Shown in pieces: positions 17,069-25,348 of a DNA stretch of 64,000 bases. The notes under the pieces are model-generated. The model made no database searches. It was not told where the DNA came from and worked only from the letters and a program-made list of their open reading frames with translations. Position 1 is the first letter of the stretch; every line of letters starts with the position of its first letter. The translations under genes and the position numbers were made by a program. The stretch is from CAYGTO01 sp964352815 (lineage in GTDB: Bacteria; Pseudomonadota; Alphaproteobacteria; Rickettsiales; UBA3002), in contig CAYGTO010000001.1 in the NCBI GenBank assembly GCA_964352815.1, forward strand, positions 1-64,000, in the 5' to 3' direction.

Positions 17069-17592
17069 GCGTAACCGAAACACGGATGGGGCTAGGCGTT
17101 GATGTGCATCAGATGCTGGCGCATGACAGCTATCTTGATGCGAATGCCAAGGTGATGCGGCTCTGCGGCGTCGATGTGCCGTCGGAGCATTATTTGAAGG
17201 GGCATTCCGATGCCGATGTGGGGCTGCATGCGATCACCGATGCGCTGCTGGGCGCGGCAGGCGAGGGCGATATTGGCCAGCATTTTCCGCCGAGCGAGAA
17301 GCAATGGCGCGATGTGGACTCGGCCGTGTTTGTGGAAAAAGCGGTGGAGCTGATTACGAAGAAACAAGGGCGGATTGTGAATGTTGATGTGACCTTGATT
17401 TGCGAACAGCCGAAGATTGGGTCCTATCGCAGCGCGATGCAGCGTAAGGTGGCCGATATTTTGGGTGTGGCGCACAGCCGGGTGAATATTAAGGCGACGA
17501 CGACGGAAACGCTTGGCTTTACTGGACGAGGCGAGGGCGTTGCGGCGCAGGCGGTGGCATCGGTGGAAATGCCTCGCAGCGAGACACCATAA
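17065..17592 (+). CDS. ispF: 2-C-methyl-D-erythritol 2,4-cyclodiphosphate synthase
   Basis: 175 residues. It cyclises CDP-methylerythritol 2-phosphate with release of CMP. Metal ligands are visible in GLGVDVHQM (Asp-x-His) and in LKGHSDADVGLHAITDALLGA; the C-terminal TTETLGFTGRGEGVAAQAV is the family signature. It starts inside the ispD stop (ATGA overlap). An in-line segment after the first motif (AHDSYLDANAKVMRLCGVDVPSE) is slightly longer than in E. coli but common in alphaproteobacterial sequences. IspD and IspF act two steps apart, on either side of the IspE kinase, which is not in the window. Confidence 0.95.
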   Translation: MSVTETRMGLGVDVHQMLAHDSYLDANAKVMRLCGVDVPSEHYLKGHSDADVGLHAITDALLGAAGEGDIGQHFPPSEKQWRDVDSAVFVEKAVELITKKQGRIVNVDVTLICEQPKIGSYRSAMQRKVADILGVAHSRVNIKATTTETLGFTGRGEGVAAQAVASVEMPRSETP

Positions 17593-17624
17593 TATGCCTC
17601 ATGTGATCTTAGATGTGTTCCGTT

Positions 17625-17748
17625 TCGCAAGAAGACGTGAGTCGAGGACCAGACTACGCCAAGGCTTCGTCGGGCAGGCGCGATCCAGCATGTGGCTCTG
17701 GATTGTGCCGTCATTCGCGTTGCTCATTCCTTGCAAAACGATGTAGGG
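17625..17748. repeat. Family C repeat (intergenic copy)
   Basis: Fills the 163-base gap between ispF and pgpA. It has imperfect inverted arms: TTTCGCAAGAAGACGTGAG on the left and GCTCATTCCTTGCAAAACG on the right, with an inner pair GATCCAG and CTCTGGATT. It shares GGCAGGCGCG and TGTGGCTCTGGAT with the copy inside dusB. No gene was supported here. Confidence 0.6.
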
Positions 17749-17755
17749 TCATACC

Positions 17756-18328
17756 ATGGAAAAACATCTTATCACCCTCATCGCGACCTGGTTTTATTCT
17801 GGGAAGTTTCCGTTCATGCCCGGGACGATGGGCACGTTGGCGGCGCTGCCTGTTGCCTATATGCTGCAGTTTTATGTCGGCATGGAAGCGCTGATTGCAG
17901 CGACTGTAGTGGCGAGCATTGGTGGGATTTGGGTCAGCGATCGCTATCTCGCTGTGACCGGAAAAGACCGCGCGGCCGACCCGAAAGAGGTGGTGATTGA
18001 TGAGGTGGCGGGGATGTGGCTTACCCTATGTTTGATGCCGCTGAATTACATGGAAGATGCGGCTGGCTGGGTGCTTGTGACCTATGGTGGTGGGTTTTTG
18101 GCATTCCGGCTTCTTGATATTTGGAAGCCTTGGCCGATCTCACTTTTAGACCGTAAAGTGAAGGGCGGCTTAGGCATTATGCTTGATGATCTGGCGGCGG
18201 CCGTGTTTGCAGTGATTGCACTCGGAGTGATCGGTCACGGAATTGAGGGGCTGGTTTATTTCATGGTAGAGAACGCGGTGCCGGATGGTAGTGACGGGAT
18301 GGATCTAAATAGTCATGACGCAAAGTAA
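17756..18328 (+). CDS. pgpA: Phosphatidylglycerophosphatase A
   Basis: 190-residue inner-membrane phosphatase that converts phosphatidylglycerol phosphate to phosphatidylglycerol. The N-terminal FMPGTMGTLAALPVAYML and the catalytic stretch DPKEVVIDEVAGMW are diagnostic of PgpA. Three to four membrane helices are visible (EALIAATVVASIGGIWV; AGWVLVTYGGGFLAFRLLDI; DDLAAAVFAVIALGVIGHG). Another landmark is RKVKGGLGIMLDDLAAAV. It starts eight bases after the family C repeat with a modest TAGGGT ribosome site and overlaps pncC by 14 bases, so the two are probably cotranslated, as in many Alphaproteobacteria. Confidence 0.92.
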   Translation: MEKHLITLIATWFYSGKFPFMPGTMGTLAALPVAYMLQFYVGMEALIAATVVASIGGIWVSDRYLAVTGKDRAADPKEVVIDEVAGMWLTLCLMPLNYMEDAAGWVLVTYGGGFLAFRLLDIWKPWPISLLDRKVKGGLGIMLDDLAAAVFAVIALGVIGHGIEGLVYFMVENAVPDGSDGMDLNSHDAK

Positions 18329-18806
18329 GCTCATAGAAAAAGCAACCTCCCTACTTGATGCCTGCAAGGCGCGGGGTGTGATGATCGCGACGGCGGAGTC
18401 ATGCACGGGTGGGATGATCGTGGCGCTATTGACTGAGATTGCAGGATCGTCGGCGGTGGTTGATCGCGGCTTTGTGACCTATAGTAATGAAGCGAAGCAG
18501 CAGATGCTTGGCGTATCAGAAGCGTTGATTGCAGAGCATGGCGCGGTGAGTGAGCCGGTGGCGCGGGCGATGGCGGAGGGCGCGCTTGCGCAGAGCCGTG
18601 CGCAGTTGAGCGTATCGGTGACGGGGGTGGCTGGCCCGGGCGGTGGTTCAGACGCAAAGCCGGTGGGCACGGTGCATCTTGCGAGCGCGCTAGAAGGCGG
18701 CGAGATGCTCCATCATCATACACAGTTTGATGGTGATCGTCAGGCGGTTCGGACGCAATCGGTGGAAGCAGCGCTTGATCTAATGCTGCGTCAGCTCGCC
18801 GCTTAA
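18315..18806 (+). CDS. pncC: Nicotinamide-nucleotide amidohydrolase (CinA C-terminal domain family)
   Basis: 163 residues, a stand-alone CinA C-terminal domain. It deamidates nicotinamide mononucleotide to nicotinate mononucleotide in NAD salvage. Family motifs: MIATAESCTGGMIVALLTEI near the N-terminus (with the catalytic Ser in ESCTGG), then VDRGFVTYSNEAKQQMLGV, and TGVAGPGGGSDAKPVGTVH. It overlaps pgpA by 14 bases upstream. At its 3' end it overlaps the convergent TPR gene by four bases, with both stop codons interlocked. The competence-associated N-terminal CinA domain is absent, as is common for this short form. Confidence 0.92.
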   Translation: MTQSKLIEKATSLLDACKARGVMIATAESCTGGMIVALLTEIAGSSAVVDRGFVTYSNEAKQQMLGVSEALIAEHGAVSEPVARAMAEGALAQSRAQLSVSVTGVAGPGGGSDAKPVGTVHLASALEGGEMLHHHTQFDGDRQAVRTQSVEAALDLMLRQLAA

Positions 18807-21388
18807 TTCTGAATGGTTTTGCTTAAACCTTTTTCCGCAATGTCTTTGCGGTAGGCATCCAAGAAGCCTTGAACATTCCGCACGCTTTTAAGGACTTCAC
18901 CAATGTTGCTTGGCGAGATTGGGCGGGTATCGTCAGTGAGATAGAGAAAGGTTTTCAGGTTCGGGTTTTCCTTCATCAGCGGTAAAAAATATTGCCGCAA
19001 ATAGCCGAGCTGTGTCATGTCATCTTCGAACAAATAGGCGACGGCGAGCTTGATGAGATACGCGCCTTCTTCCGGAGTCAGCGGTTCATTCAAACTCTCG
19101 CGCGTCGATAGGAGCTCTTCCGCGGAATCGATGACGTTGAGCCAGTCTTTTTGTTCCCAATAGGCTTGCAGCGTAAGGCCGATACCTTCCTGAGATTTAT
19201 CGGGCGCGAGGATACGAATCGCGCGGTCATATTCGCCGGTGTCCATGAGTGCTTTGGCAGTTAGGTGATCGCGTTGGCGCTGCAGCGTTTCGGAGTTGCC
19301 ACCAAAACCGGTAACCTTCAGAACGGCGAGCGCTTCGCGAGGTTTGCGGTTAAGCAAGTGAATGAGCGCGAGGCGTGCGCCGACCATGCTACGATCTTTG
19401 CCTTCGAGGCGGAAACGAATCTGGTGGCTTAGGAGTGCGGCGGCGCGGTCGAGCAAGTCGACGCGGGTGAGAATATCCGCGAGGTTTTGCACCATCATAT
19501 CCCCCTTACGGCCGATGGGCGAGAGGTCGCGGAATTCATAGAAGACGGAGAGGGCTTCGAGCGGCTTGAGCTTATCTGCACCGTTTTTGAGGAAAAGGTT
19601 TTGGTAGAGCCGCGCCATGTTCTGGGCGGACTCTAACGCGACCGGATCTTCGGGGTAGTTGACGACAATCTCGCGCCAGGTGCGTAGTGCTTGCGCATAT
19701 TCTTCGTTGCGGACATAGAGCTTCGCCATGAAGGTGAGCAGATTGATTTCGAATTGATCATTCCGCCACATCACCCGCACTGGCTCGAGCCGGTCAATCG
19801 CTTGCTGCACGGTGATGGCGCCATTCTCAAAGAGCATGGTGGTCAGGCCGAACTGGCTGCGTGAGCGGACGTAGCGATCATCGGTCTCATAGAGAATGTT
19901 TTCCCAGATCTCTTTGGCGGCTTCGAGCTGGCCTTTGGAGGCGGCGATTTTACCGAGGAGATAATCAACCTCGCCGATCGACGTGCCGATGAGATCGGCT
20001 TTATTCATGCCATCCAGCGCACCGAGGGCTTGGTTGAATTCCTCGCGGTTGATGTAATGGTCCGCGGCCATGAGAAAGAGGCGGCGACGCATTTCGGGTG
20101 GGTAGAGTTTAGCAAAGACGCGTTCGAACGTGTTGAAAGTGATGGGAACGTTGCGCCCGGTTTGCGCGAGATTGACAATGCGTTTCCAATATTGAATTTC
20201 CGGGCCTTCGGGAACGTCGGGATTAGCGAAATCAATCGCGGCTTCTTGGAACCGGCCGGCCATGAAATGTGCGCCGGCGCGAATGAGGCCTAAATTATAT
20301 TCTTTAAAAAAGTCAGGCGCTTCTTCTTCTAATTGGTTTAGCAAGCTCAGTGCCTCGTGATAGAGCCCTTCGGCCATCATATGCTGCGCCATGCGGACTT
20401 TGATGATATAGGTGTCCTGATCTTCAGAAGTGACGAGTTGATTTTGTAATTGCGCCAATGTGGTATAGACATTTTGTTTCTCATCAATCTTCCATTTATC
20501 ATAGGGGAAGAGGGCTTCTTTAGTGCTTTTCAATACATCGTAGCGTTCGATGGTGATTTCGGGCAGGCCTTCGGAAAGTGAGATACCGCCGCGGGTGGTT
20601 AGGGTCAGGCCGTTGCGGATCGCGCGCAGTCGTGTGCCATCGGCATGGGTGACGATGGCGATGCCTTGATTGCTGCTAAGGGCGGTGGCTTGTGGCCAGC
20701 GGCGTTCCGGGTAGTTCCCATGATCTTTGATATACATTGGTGCGACCAATAGCTCGTTCTGGCTCGCCGGGTCGATGAGGCGTGCGGGGGCTGAATATTG
20801 CAAAATAGGGAAGAGGATATCGGGTGAACGGGTGTTGGTGCGGTATTGCAGCGGGATCAAATTATCCGGGTAGCGTTCGTTTTTGAGTAGCGTCACACGC
20901 CAGTGATAGTCGCGGTCGCCGCGGGTGGTGTCCGGGTAGAAAGAGCCATCGGTGTGAATAAGTAGGATGGTGCGTTCTTCCGAGGGGAGTTGTTCAATCT
21001 TTTTGACGCCTTTGGGCATAGAGCTTCCGAGCAGTTCCGTCGGGATGCGATGATAGGCGCTGAAGACAAGCCATATGGTGTTATGGTAGCGGAAGGTGGC
21101 AGCGGCCACGCGCCCGGGGAAAGGGAAGATGATGGTGGTGTCGTCCCCTTTTTTGCTGGTGCTGACCAGAAGCGATGGTTTGTTAGGTTCCGCAGTTGCA
21201 TTGGCTTCTTCAGGCGGCGCTGTGATATCTTCCATGGTTGGGGTGGTGACCGGTGGCGGGGTCTCAGGAGCGGCCGTTTCTTGGGCCCAAGCGAGCGGCG
21301 CACATAGAGAAAGAAAAGCGAATGCGAGCGCAGTTCGCGCAATCGCCTGTAAGGCTCCATAGTGATATGCACAGACTCGTCCCATCAT
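18803..21388 (-). CDS. Large exported TPR-repeat protein, function unknown
   Basis: 861 residues. A signal peptide is visible (ALAFAFLSLCAPLAWAQ). After a Pro/Thr-rich linker comes a beta-rich N-terminal region of about 250 residues (TIIFPFPGRVAAATFRYHNTIWLVFSAYHR) that resembles AMIN-like or periplasmic scaffold folds but is not identified. From about residue 330 onward there are many degenerate tetratricopeptide repeats (EGLYHEALSLLNQLEEEAP; EFNQALGALDGMNKA; SKGQLEAAKEIWENI; EEYAQALRTWREIVVNYPED; GEYDRAIRILAPD). It lies downstream of cheY-cheZ on the same strand after 63 bases, suggesting a link to motility, chemotaxis or the envelope, but this is only positional. Likely periplasmic. No enzymatic motif seen. 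Confidence 0.75.
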   Translation of the reverse strand: MMGRVCAYHYGALQAIARTALAFAFLSLCAPLAWAQETAAPETPPPVTTPTMEDITAPPEEANATAEPNKPSLLVSTSKKGDDTTIIFPFPGRVAAATFRYHNTIWLVFSAYHRIPTELLGSSMPKGVKKIEQLPSEERTILLIHTDGSFYPDTTRGDRDYHWRVTLLKNERYPDNLIPLQYRTNTRSPDILFPILQYSAPARLIDPASQNELLVAPMYIKDHGNYPERRWPQATALSSNQGIAIVTHADGTRLRAIRNGLTLTTRGGISLSEGLPEITIERYDVLKSTKEALFPYDKWKIDEKQNVYTTLAQLQNQLVTSEDQDTYIIKVRMAQHMMAEGLYHEALSLLNQLEEEAPDFFKEYNLGLIRAGAHFMAGRFQEAAIDFANPDVPEGPEIQYWKRIVNLAQTGRNVPITFNTFERVFAKLYPPEMRRRLFLMAADHYINREEFNQALGALDGMNKADLIGTSIGEVDYLLGKIAASKGQLEAAKEIWENILYETDDRYVRSRSQFGLTTMLFENGAITVQQAIDRLEPVRVMWRNDQFEINLLTFMAKLYVRNEEYAQALRTWREIVVNYPEDPVALESAQNMARLYQNLFLKNGADKLKPLEALSVFYEFRDLSPIGRKGDMMVQNLADILTRVDLLDRAAALLSHQIRFRLEGKDRSMVGARLALIHLLNRKPREALAVLKVTGFGGNSETLQRQRDHLTAKALMDTGEYDRAIRILAPDKSQEGIGLTLQAYWEQKDWLNVIDSAEELLSTRESLNEPLTPEEGAYLIKLAVAYLFEDDMTQLGYLRQYFLPLMKENPNLKTFLYLTDDTRPISPSNIGEVLKSVRNVQGFLDAYRKDIAEKGLSKTIQN

Positions 21389-21451
21389 CCCACTATAACA
21401 TGATAGGAGAATCTCGGGTAGGTCTATGAATCGCTTAGATTTGTAAACAAG

Positions 21452-22138
21452 CTAGTCGTTAAAGAGGGCGTCGATATCGTCCTGTGTCGGGCGCTCGCTC
21501 GCCAGCTGTGGTCCGCTCATGAGCTCTTCATCAGGGCGCTCGACTTTTTGTTTTTCTGCTGGCGGCACATAATCGTCAGGGAGTTCGCCATTAAAGAGTT
21601 TCACCAGCGCGACGACGCGGCGCTCGGTGTCTTCGACCATTTCGATCACTTTGTTAATGCGCTGGCCTGAAATATCTTGGAAGCTACACGCATCATAGAT
21701 TTCCATGGTCTGGTCACTGATTTTTTGCTGCGTCGCTTCATCCGCTACTTCCATGGTCAAATTGGTGATTTGATCGGCGGCGTCCATGATGCGGTTGGTG
21801 GCAAGTTCGGTATGTTTAACCACTTCGCCCAGCTGTGCAATCGCATGATGCGAGCTTTCTTCTTCTTTCTCATCGCCTTTGGGGACGAGCACCATCGAGA
21901 CAATTTCTTTCTTTGCTCGAGCGATATGTTCCGCCATTTTTTCGATTTCACGCTTCAGCACATCCATCTCAAGACTATCGCCGCTCAGTGAGTTTGAAGT
22001 GGCGGAAAGAATCCCACCAATATCTTCGATGGTTAACGTGCCCTTTTTCTCAAGGTTTGCGAGCAGGTTTTGAAGGAGGGCTTGTCCGACTGCGCTGGGC
22101 GTACCTTGTTTCTTTTTTTGTGGGGCTGCGTCTGCCAT
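21452..22138 (-). CDS. cheZ: CheZ-family CheY-P phosphatase
   Basis: 228 residues, mostly helical. The conserved CheZ core is seen as DACSFQDISGQRINKVIEMVE, matching the catalytic helix with the Asp/Gln that positions water on CheY-P. A flexible acidic tail follows and ends in QDDIDALFND, which resembles the CheY-binding peptides of CheZ and FliM. The N-terminal half forms a long helical hairpin. It lies 27 bases downstream of cheY. CheZ is absent from many Alphaproteobacteria but present in several motile lineages, so it implies a flagellum encoded elsewhere. Confidence 0.87.
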   Translation of the reverse strand: MADAAPQKKKQGTPSAVGQALLQNLLANLEKKGTLTIEDIGGILSATSNSLSGDSLEMDVLKREIEKMAEHIARAKKEIVSMVLVPKGDEKEEESSHHAIAQLGEVVKHTELATNRIMDAADQITNLTMEVADEATQQKISDQTMEIYDACSFQDISGQRINKVIEMVEDTERRVVALVKLFNGELPDDYVPPAEKQKVERPDEELMSGPQLASERPTQDDIDALFND

Positions 22139-22165
22139 GAAATCCTCGTCTTAATAAGTAGTGAT

Positions 22166-22555
22166 TTAAAGCGTATCGCCAAATACGCTCTCAATTTTTT
22201 GTTTGAGTGTTGGCGCGTTAAATGGCTTCACGATATAGTTGTTCACACCGGCTTTCTTTGCCGCGATCACATTCTCCGTTTTACTTTCCGCAGTGATCAT
22301 GATGAACGGGGTGCTCTTAATTTTTTCGGTTTCGCGGACCTTTTTCAGCAGCTCATAGCCGGACATGGGCTCCATATTCCAATCGGAAATAATCAGACCA
22401 TAATTGCCGCCATTGGCCTTGCCAAAGGCTTCAGTACCATCTTTGGCTTCGTCCACATTATTAAAGCCAAGTTGTTTCAATAAGTTACGTATGATCCGTA
22501 ACATGGTTGCGTAATCATCCACGATGAGAACGGACATGTTCTTATCAATTGCCAT
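22166..22555 (-). CDS. cheY: Chemotaxis response regulator CheY
   Basis: 129 residues, a single receiver domain without output domain. Acidic pocket in VLIVDDYATMLRIIRNLL, phosphoacceptor Asp in LIISDWNMEPMSGYELL, the conserved Thr/Ala in FIMITAESK, and Lys in NYIVKPFNAPTLKQKI are all present, as are the CheY-type MEPMSG and KPF loops. Phosphorylated CheY binds the flagellar switch; CheZ, encoded next, dephosphorylates it. A TTAA-N7-TTAA motif resembling a CtrA site lies 75 bases upstream of the start codon. Confidence 0.94.
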   Translation of the reverse strand: MAIDKNMSVLIVDDYATMLRIIRNLLKQLGFNNVDEAKDGTEAFGKANGGNYGLIISDWNMEPMSGYELLKKVRETEKIKSTPFIMITAESKTENVIAAKKAGVNNYIVKPFNAPTLKQKIESVFGDTL

Positions 22556-22629
22556 TTATGCCTCTCTGTTTCGCTATTTTTATTGCATGAGTATAGCGTC
22601 TTTATGCTACATATCATAGAAGAGATGGT

Positions 22630-22644
22630 TTAACAGAGTGTTAA
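22630..22644. promoter_or_regulatory. CtrA-like site (TTAA-N7-TTAA)
   Basis: The sequence reads TTAACAGAGTGTTAA, which fits the CtrA half-site spacing known from Caulobacter. It lies 75 bases upstream of cheY and 75 bases upstream of iscX, so it could serve either. CtrA control of chemotaxis genes is common in Alphaproteobacteria, so cheY is the likelier target. A single motif match is weak evidence. Confidence 0.4.
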
Positions 22645-22718
22645 TGCAGAGCATTATCTCGCCTTAATGTTGTGTTTTTGCAACCTAGGCGGGATAGATC
22701 TGAAACAGGAGAGAAACG

Positions 22719-22916
22719 ATGAAATGGACGGATACCTTCCGAATTGCGGAAGAGCTTGAAGATGCGCATGGCGATAAGGATAATGTCAACCTGCGCTTTA
22801 CGGATTTACGCCAATGGGTGATTGAACTCGATGGGTTCAATGATGACCCGAATGGGTGCAATGAGAAGATTTTGGAAGCGATCCAGATGGCGTGGCTTGA
22901 TGAGCGCGAAGATTAA
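22719..22916 (+). CDS. iscX: Fe-S cluster assembly protein IscX
   Basis: 65 residues, exactly the IscX/YfhJ size. The family pattern is complete: MKWTDTFRIAEELEDAHGD, NLRFTDLRQWVIELDGFNDD, then CNEKILEAIQMAWLDERED. The acidic protein binds IscS and iron and tunes cluster assembly; it normally sits at the end of the isc operon, so its separation from other isc genes here is notable. A good GGAGAG ribosome site precedes it. Its stop overlaps the tsaE start by one base (TAATG). Confidence 0.93.
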   Translation: MKWTDTFRIAEELEDAHGDKDNVNLRFTDLRQWVIELDGFNDDPNGCNEKILEAIQMAWLDERED

Positions 22917-23419
22917 TGCTCACGCTCACCAGTGATTCTTTTGAGAAGACACAGGCGATTGCGGCCTCGCTTGCGCCGGCGTTGCGCGCCGGAGATGTGA
23001 TTACTTTGGTGGGTGATTTAGGCGCCGGGAAAACCGCCTTTGCCAAAGGGCTGGTGGCAGCGTTTGCTGGAATCACGCTTGACGAGGTAACAAGCCCGAC
23101 TTTTACGCTATGTCAGGAATATCGCGCCTCACAGACCGAACTAATGCTCTATCATTATGATCTCTATCGGCTGGAGCACGAAGGCGAGCTACAAGAGTTG
23201 GGGCTAGAAGAGCAGTGCGAGCATGGCGCGGTGGTGCTTGAATGGCCAGAGATTGCGCAGCATTATCTGCCCGAGAATCGGCTTGAGATTGCCATTCAAA
23301 GCGCGGAAGCGCCTGGTGCTGAATGTGGTTACTCTGAAAATATCCGTTGCATTCAGGCGTCAGGACCCTCACATTTATTGGATAGATTAATGCTATTCAA
23401 GGATCGGGAGTCCGCATGA
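22916..23419 (+). CDS. tsaE: tRNA threonylcarbamoyladenosine biosynthesis ATPase TsaE
   Basis: 167 residues. P-loop ATPase that works with TsaB and TsaD in t6A37 formation on ANN-decoding tRNAs. Walker A is LVGDLGAGKTAFAKGL; further family motifs are VTSPTFTLCQEY, the YHYDLYRLEHEGELQELGLEE segment and VVLEWPEIAQHYLPENRLEI. It overlaps iscX by one base and amgK by four (ATGA), so this is a tightly coupled operon. The C-terminal 20 residues are not conserved. Confidence 0.93.
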   Translation: MLTLTSDSFEKTQAIAASLAPALRAGDVITLVGDLGAGKTAFAKGLVAAFAGITLDEVTSPTFTLCQEYRASQTELMLYHYDLYRLEHEGELQELGLEEQCEHGAVVLEWPEIAQHYLPENRLEIAIQSAEAPGAECGYSENIRCIQASGPSHLLDRLMLFKDRESA

Positions 23420-24528
23420 ACGCATCGCTGGCCAGCTCATTGGCGCCATCGTCTGCCGCGTCTGAGTCTGTTGTGCGTGTTTCCGATCGGCAGGACCATC
23501 GTATGAGTGTGTTAGAAAAATGTGTGAGCGACGCGGGGTTTAATCCGGAGAGTTTAACGCTGGTCGCGGGGGATGCGTCTTTCCGTAAATATTACCGTGT
23601 GACGCGCGCTGGCGATCAGAAAAGCGCGATTGTCATGGATGCGCCGCCAGAGAAAGAAGCGGTTGAGCCGTTTGTCGTCATCACGGAGTGGTTGCGCAAG
23701 GCAGGGATTGCCGCGCCAGAAATTTTATATGCGGATCGAGGCAATGGTTTGCTCGTGCTTGAAGATTTAGGCGATGCATTATTCGCGCGCGTGCTTGAAA
23801 CGGGCGAGAGTGATGAGACGACGCTGTACCGCTCGGCAATGAACACGCTGATTCAGTTTCAGCAATCGGATGTGTCGTCGCTGGGCGACTTTCCGAAGCA
23901 TGATGCAGCGAAACTGCATGATGAAGCGATGCGTTTTGCGGAATGGTTTTTGCCGCAGGCGCTGGGCCGTGAGAAAGCGATTGCGTTGATGCCATCATGG
24001 CGCGCCTTGTGGGATGAATTGATTGCAGCGAACCCGACGAAGTGTGATTGCTTTTCGCATCATGATTATCACGCAGAGAATTTACTGTGGCTTCCTGAGC
24101 GCGAAGGCAACCGGCGCGTCGGCGTGCTTGATTATCAAGATGCGAAGCTAGGCGATGCGGCGCTCGATGTGGTGTCACTGTTGCAAGATGCGCGGCGCGA
24201 TGTGTCAGAGGCATTAGCCAAAGCGATGCTCGACTATTACATTGAGCAAAGTGGTGAAGATGAAGCTGCGTTCCGTCAGCGTTATGCGTTTTTAGGGGCG
24301 CAGCGGAATTTGCGCATTATCGGGGTGTTCACGCGCCTCGCATTGCGAGATCAGAAGCCGCGCTATCTTGGCCTGCTGCCGCGCGTTTGGGGGCATGTGA
24401 TGACGACTATGAGCGCGCCAGAACTTGCGCCACTCGCCTCATGGCTTGAAGAGCATGTGCCGCTTGAAAAGCGTTTCTTAGATGCGGTAGACCCGGCGCA
24501 TGGGCATTTAGCTGCGGAAGGGCAATAG
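23416..24528 (+). CDS. amgK: N-acetylmuramate/N-acetylglucosamine kinase AmgK-like
   Basis: 370 residues with aminoglycoside-phosphotransferase-like fold. The ATP loop region VAGDASFRKYYRV and the catalytic/metal segment CFSHHDYHAENLL with VLDYQDAKLGDAALDVVSLLQDARRDV match the AmgK group, which phosphorylates the anomeric hydroxyl of recycled MurNAc or GlcNAc. The next gene, murU, then makes UDP-MurNAc, bypassing fosfomycin-sensitive MurA; the pair is strong mutual support. The N-terminal 30 residues are low-complexity Ser/Ala. A start at 23503 is possible, but 23416 has a GGGAG site and the usual ATGA coupling with tsaE. Confidence 0.88.
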   Translation: MNASLASSLAPSSAASESVVRVSDRQDHRMSVLEKCVSDAGFNPESLTLVAGDASFRKYYRVTRAGDQKSAIVMDAPPEKEAVEPFVVITEWLRKAGIAAPEILYADRGNGLLVLEDLGDALFARVLETGESDETTLYRSAMNTLIQFQQSDVSSLGDFPKHDAAKLHDEAMRFAEWFLPQALGREKAIALMPSWRALWDELIAANPTKCDCFSHHDYHAENLLWLPEREGNRRVGVLDYQDAKLGDAALDVVSLLQDARRDVSEALAKAMLDYYIEQSGEDEAAFRQRYAFLGAQRNLRIIGVFTRLALRDQKPRYLGLLPRVWGHVMTTMSAPELAPLASWLEEHVPLEKRFLDAVDPAHGHLAAEGQ

Positions 24529-25343
24529 TGAGTATCCCGTTTCCACGCAAAGCCATGGTGCTCGCTGCGGGCTTTGGAAAACGCCTTCACCCGCTGACAT
24601 TAGACACGCCGAAACCGCTGATTGATGTGCATGGCGAGTCGATGCTTGAGCGCATGCTCGATTTGATCGATGCGGCCGGAATCCCGGAAGCGGTGGTCAA
24701 TGCTTCTTACTTAAAGGAGCAAATCATTGAGCGGTGTAATGACTATGAAGCCGCGCATCCTGGTCTGTCGGTGCATTTGTCGCTCGAAGACGAACCGCTG
24801 GAAACGGGCGGCGGTATTGCGCGGGCGCTTCCGATGCTCGGTGATGAGCTGTTTTTTGTGTGCAATGGCGATGTGATCTTAGTGCCAGGGAAAGCACACC
24901 CTTTTGAGCGGCTGTATGGCCAGTGGGATGACGATACGGATATTATCATGCTCGTCGTGTCGCGTGCGAACGCGATTGGCTATGAGGGGCAGGGCGACTT
25001 TGTGGCGCTCGAGCAGGGCGGAGATGTTCTCCCCGCATTTCGCAGATGCGCGAAAGAGGAAGAAGAGGCGCCAGACGAATCACGCTATGTGTTTACCGGT
25101 GTGCAGCTGATTCACCCGCGGGTTTTCCGAGATGGTATCCTTGCCGAGAACACTGCTTTCTCGATGAACGTCATTTATAATGCGCATCAAGATGAGACAG
25201 GGCGCTTTGAACGCATGAAAGCGGTGGTACATGACAGCGCATGGCTGCATGTGGGTGACATGAATGGTGTGCTTCAAGCGGAAGCGTATCTTGCGGAGCA
25301 TACGCCGGTGATTCCGAAACGCGTGGAAGTGGCGAGCCGCTAA
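24528..25343 (+). CDS. murU: N-acetylmuramate-1-phosphate uridylyltransferase MurU-like
   Basis: 271 residues, nucleotidyltransferase fold. N-terminal signature AMVLAAGFGKRLHPLTLDTPKP, then LIDVHGESMLERMLD, LETGGGIARALPML and the metal-binding FFVCNGDVIL. It makes UDP-MurNAc from MurNAc-1-P and UTP in cell-wall recycling. It starts with GTG inside the amgK stop (TAGTG). In many Alphaproteobacteria addB and addA follow; here transcription converges on unrelated minus-strand genes five bases beyond the stop. Confidence 0.9.
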   Translation: MSIPFPRKAMVLAAGFGKRLHPLTLDTPKPLIDVHGESMLERMLDLIDAAGIPEAVVNASYLKEQIIERCNDYEAAHPGLSVHLSLEDEPLETGGGIARALPMLGDELFFVCNGDVILVPGKAHPFERLYGQWDDDTDIIMLVVSRANAIGYEGQGDFVALEQGGDVLPAFRRCAKEEEEAPDESRYVFTGVQLIHPRVFRDGILAENTAFSMNVIYNAHQDETGRFERMKAVVHDSAWLHVGDMNGVLQAEAYLAEHTPVIPKRVEVASR

Positions 25344-25348
25344 TTTAA

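Noticed and set aside
17613..17894. Short frames across the ispF-pgpA gap
   Set aside because: They run through family C repeat DNA into the first codons of pgpA in another frame, with no ribosome site.
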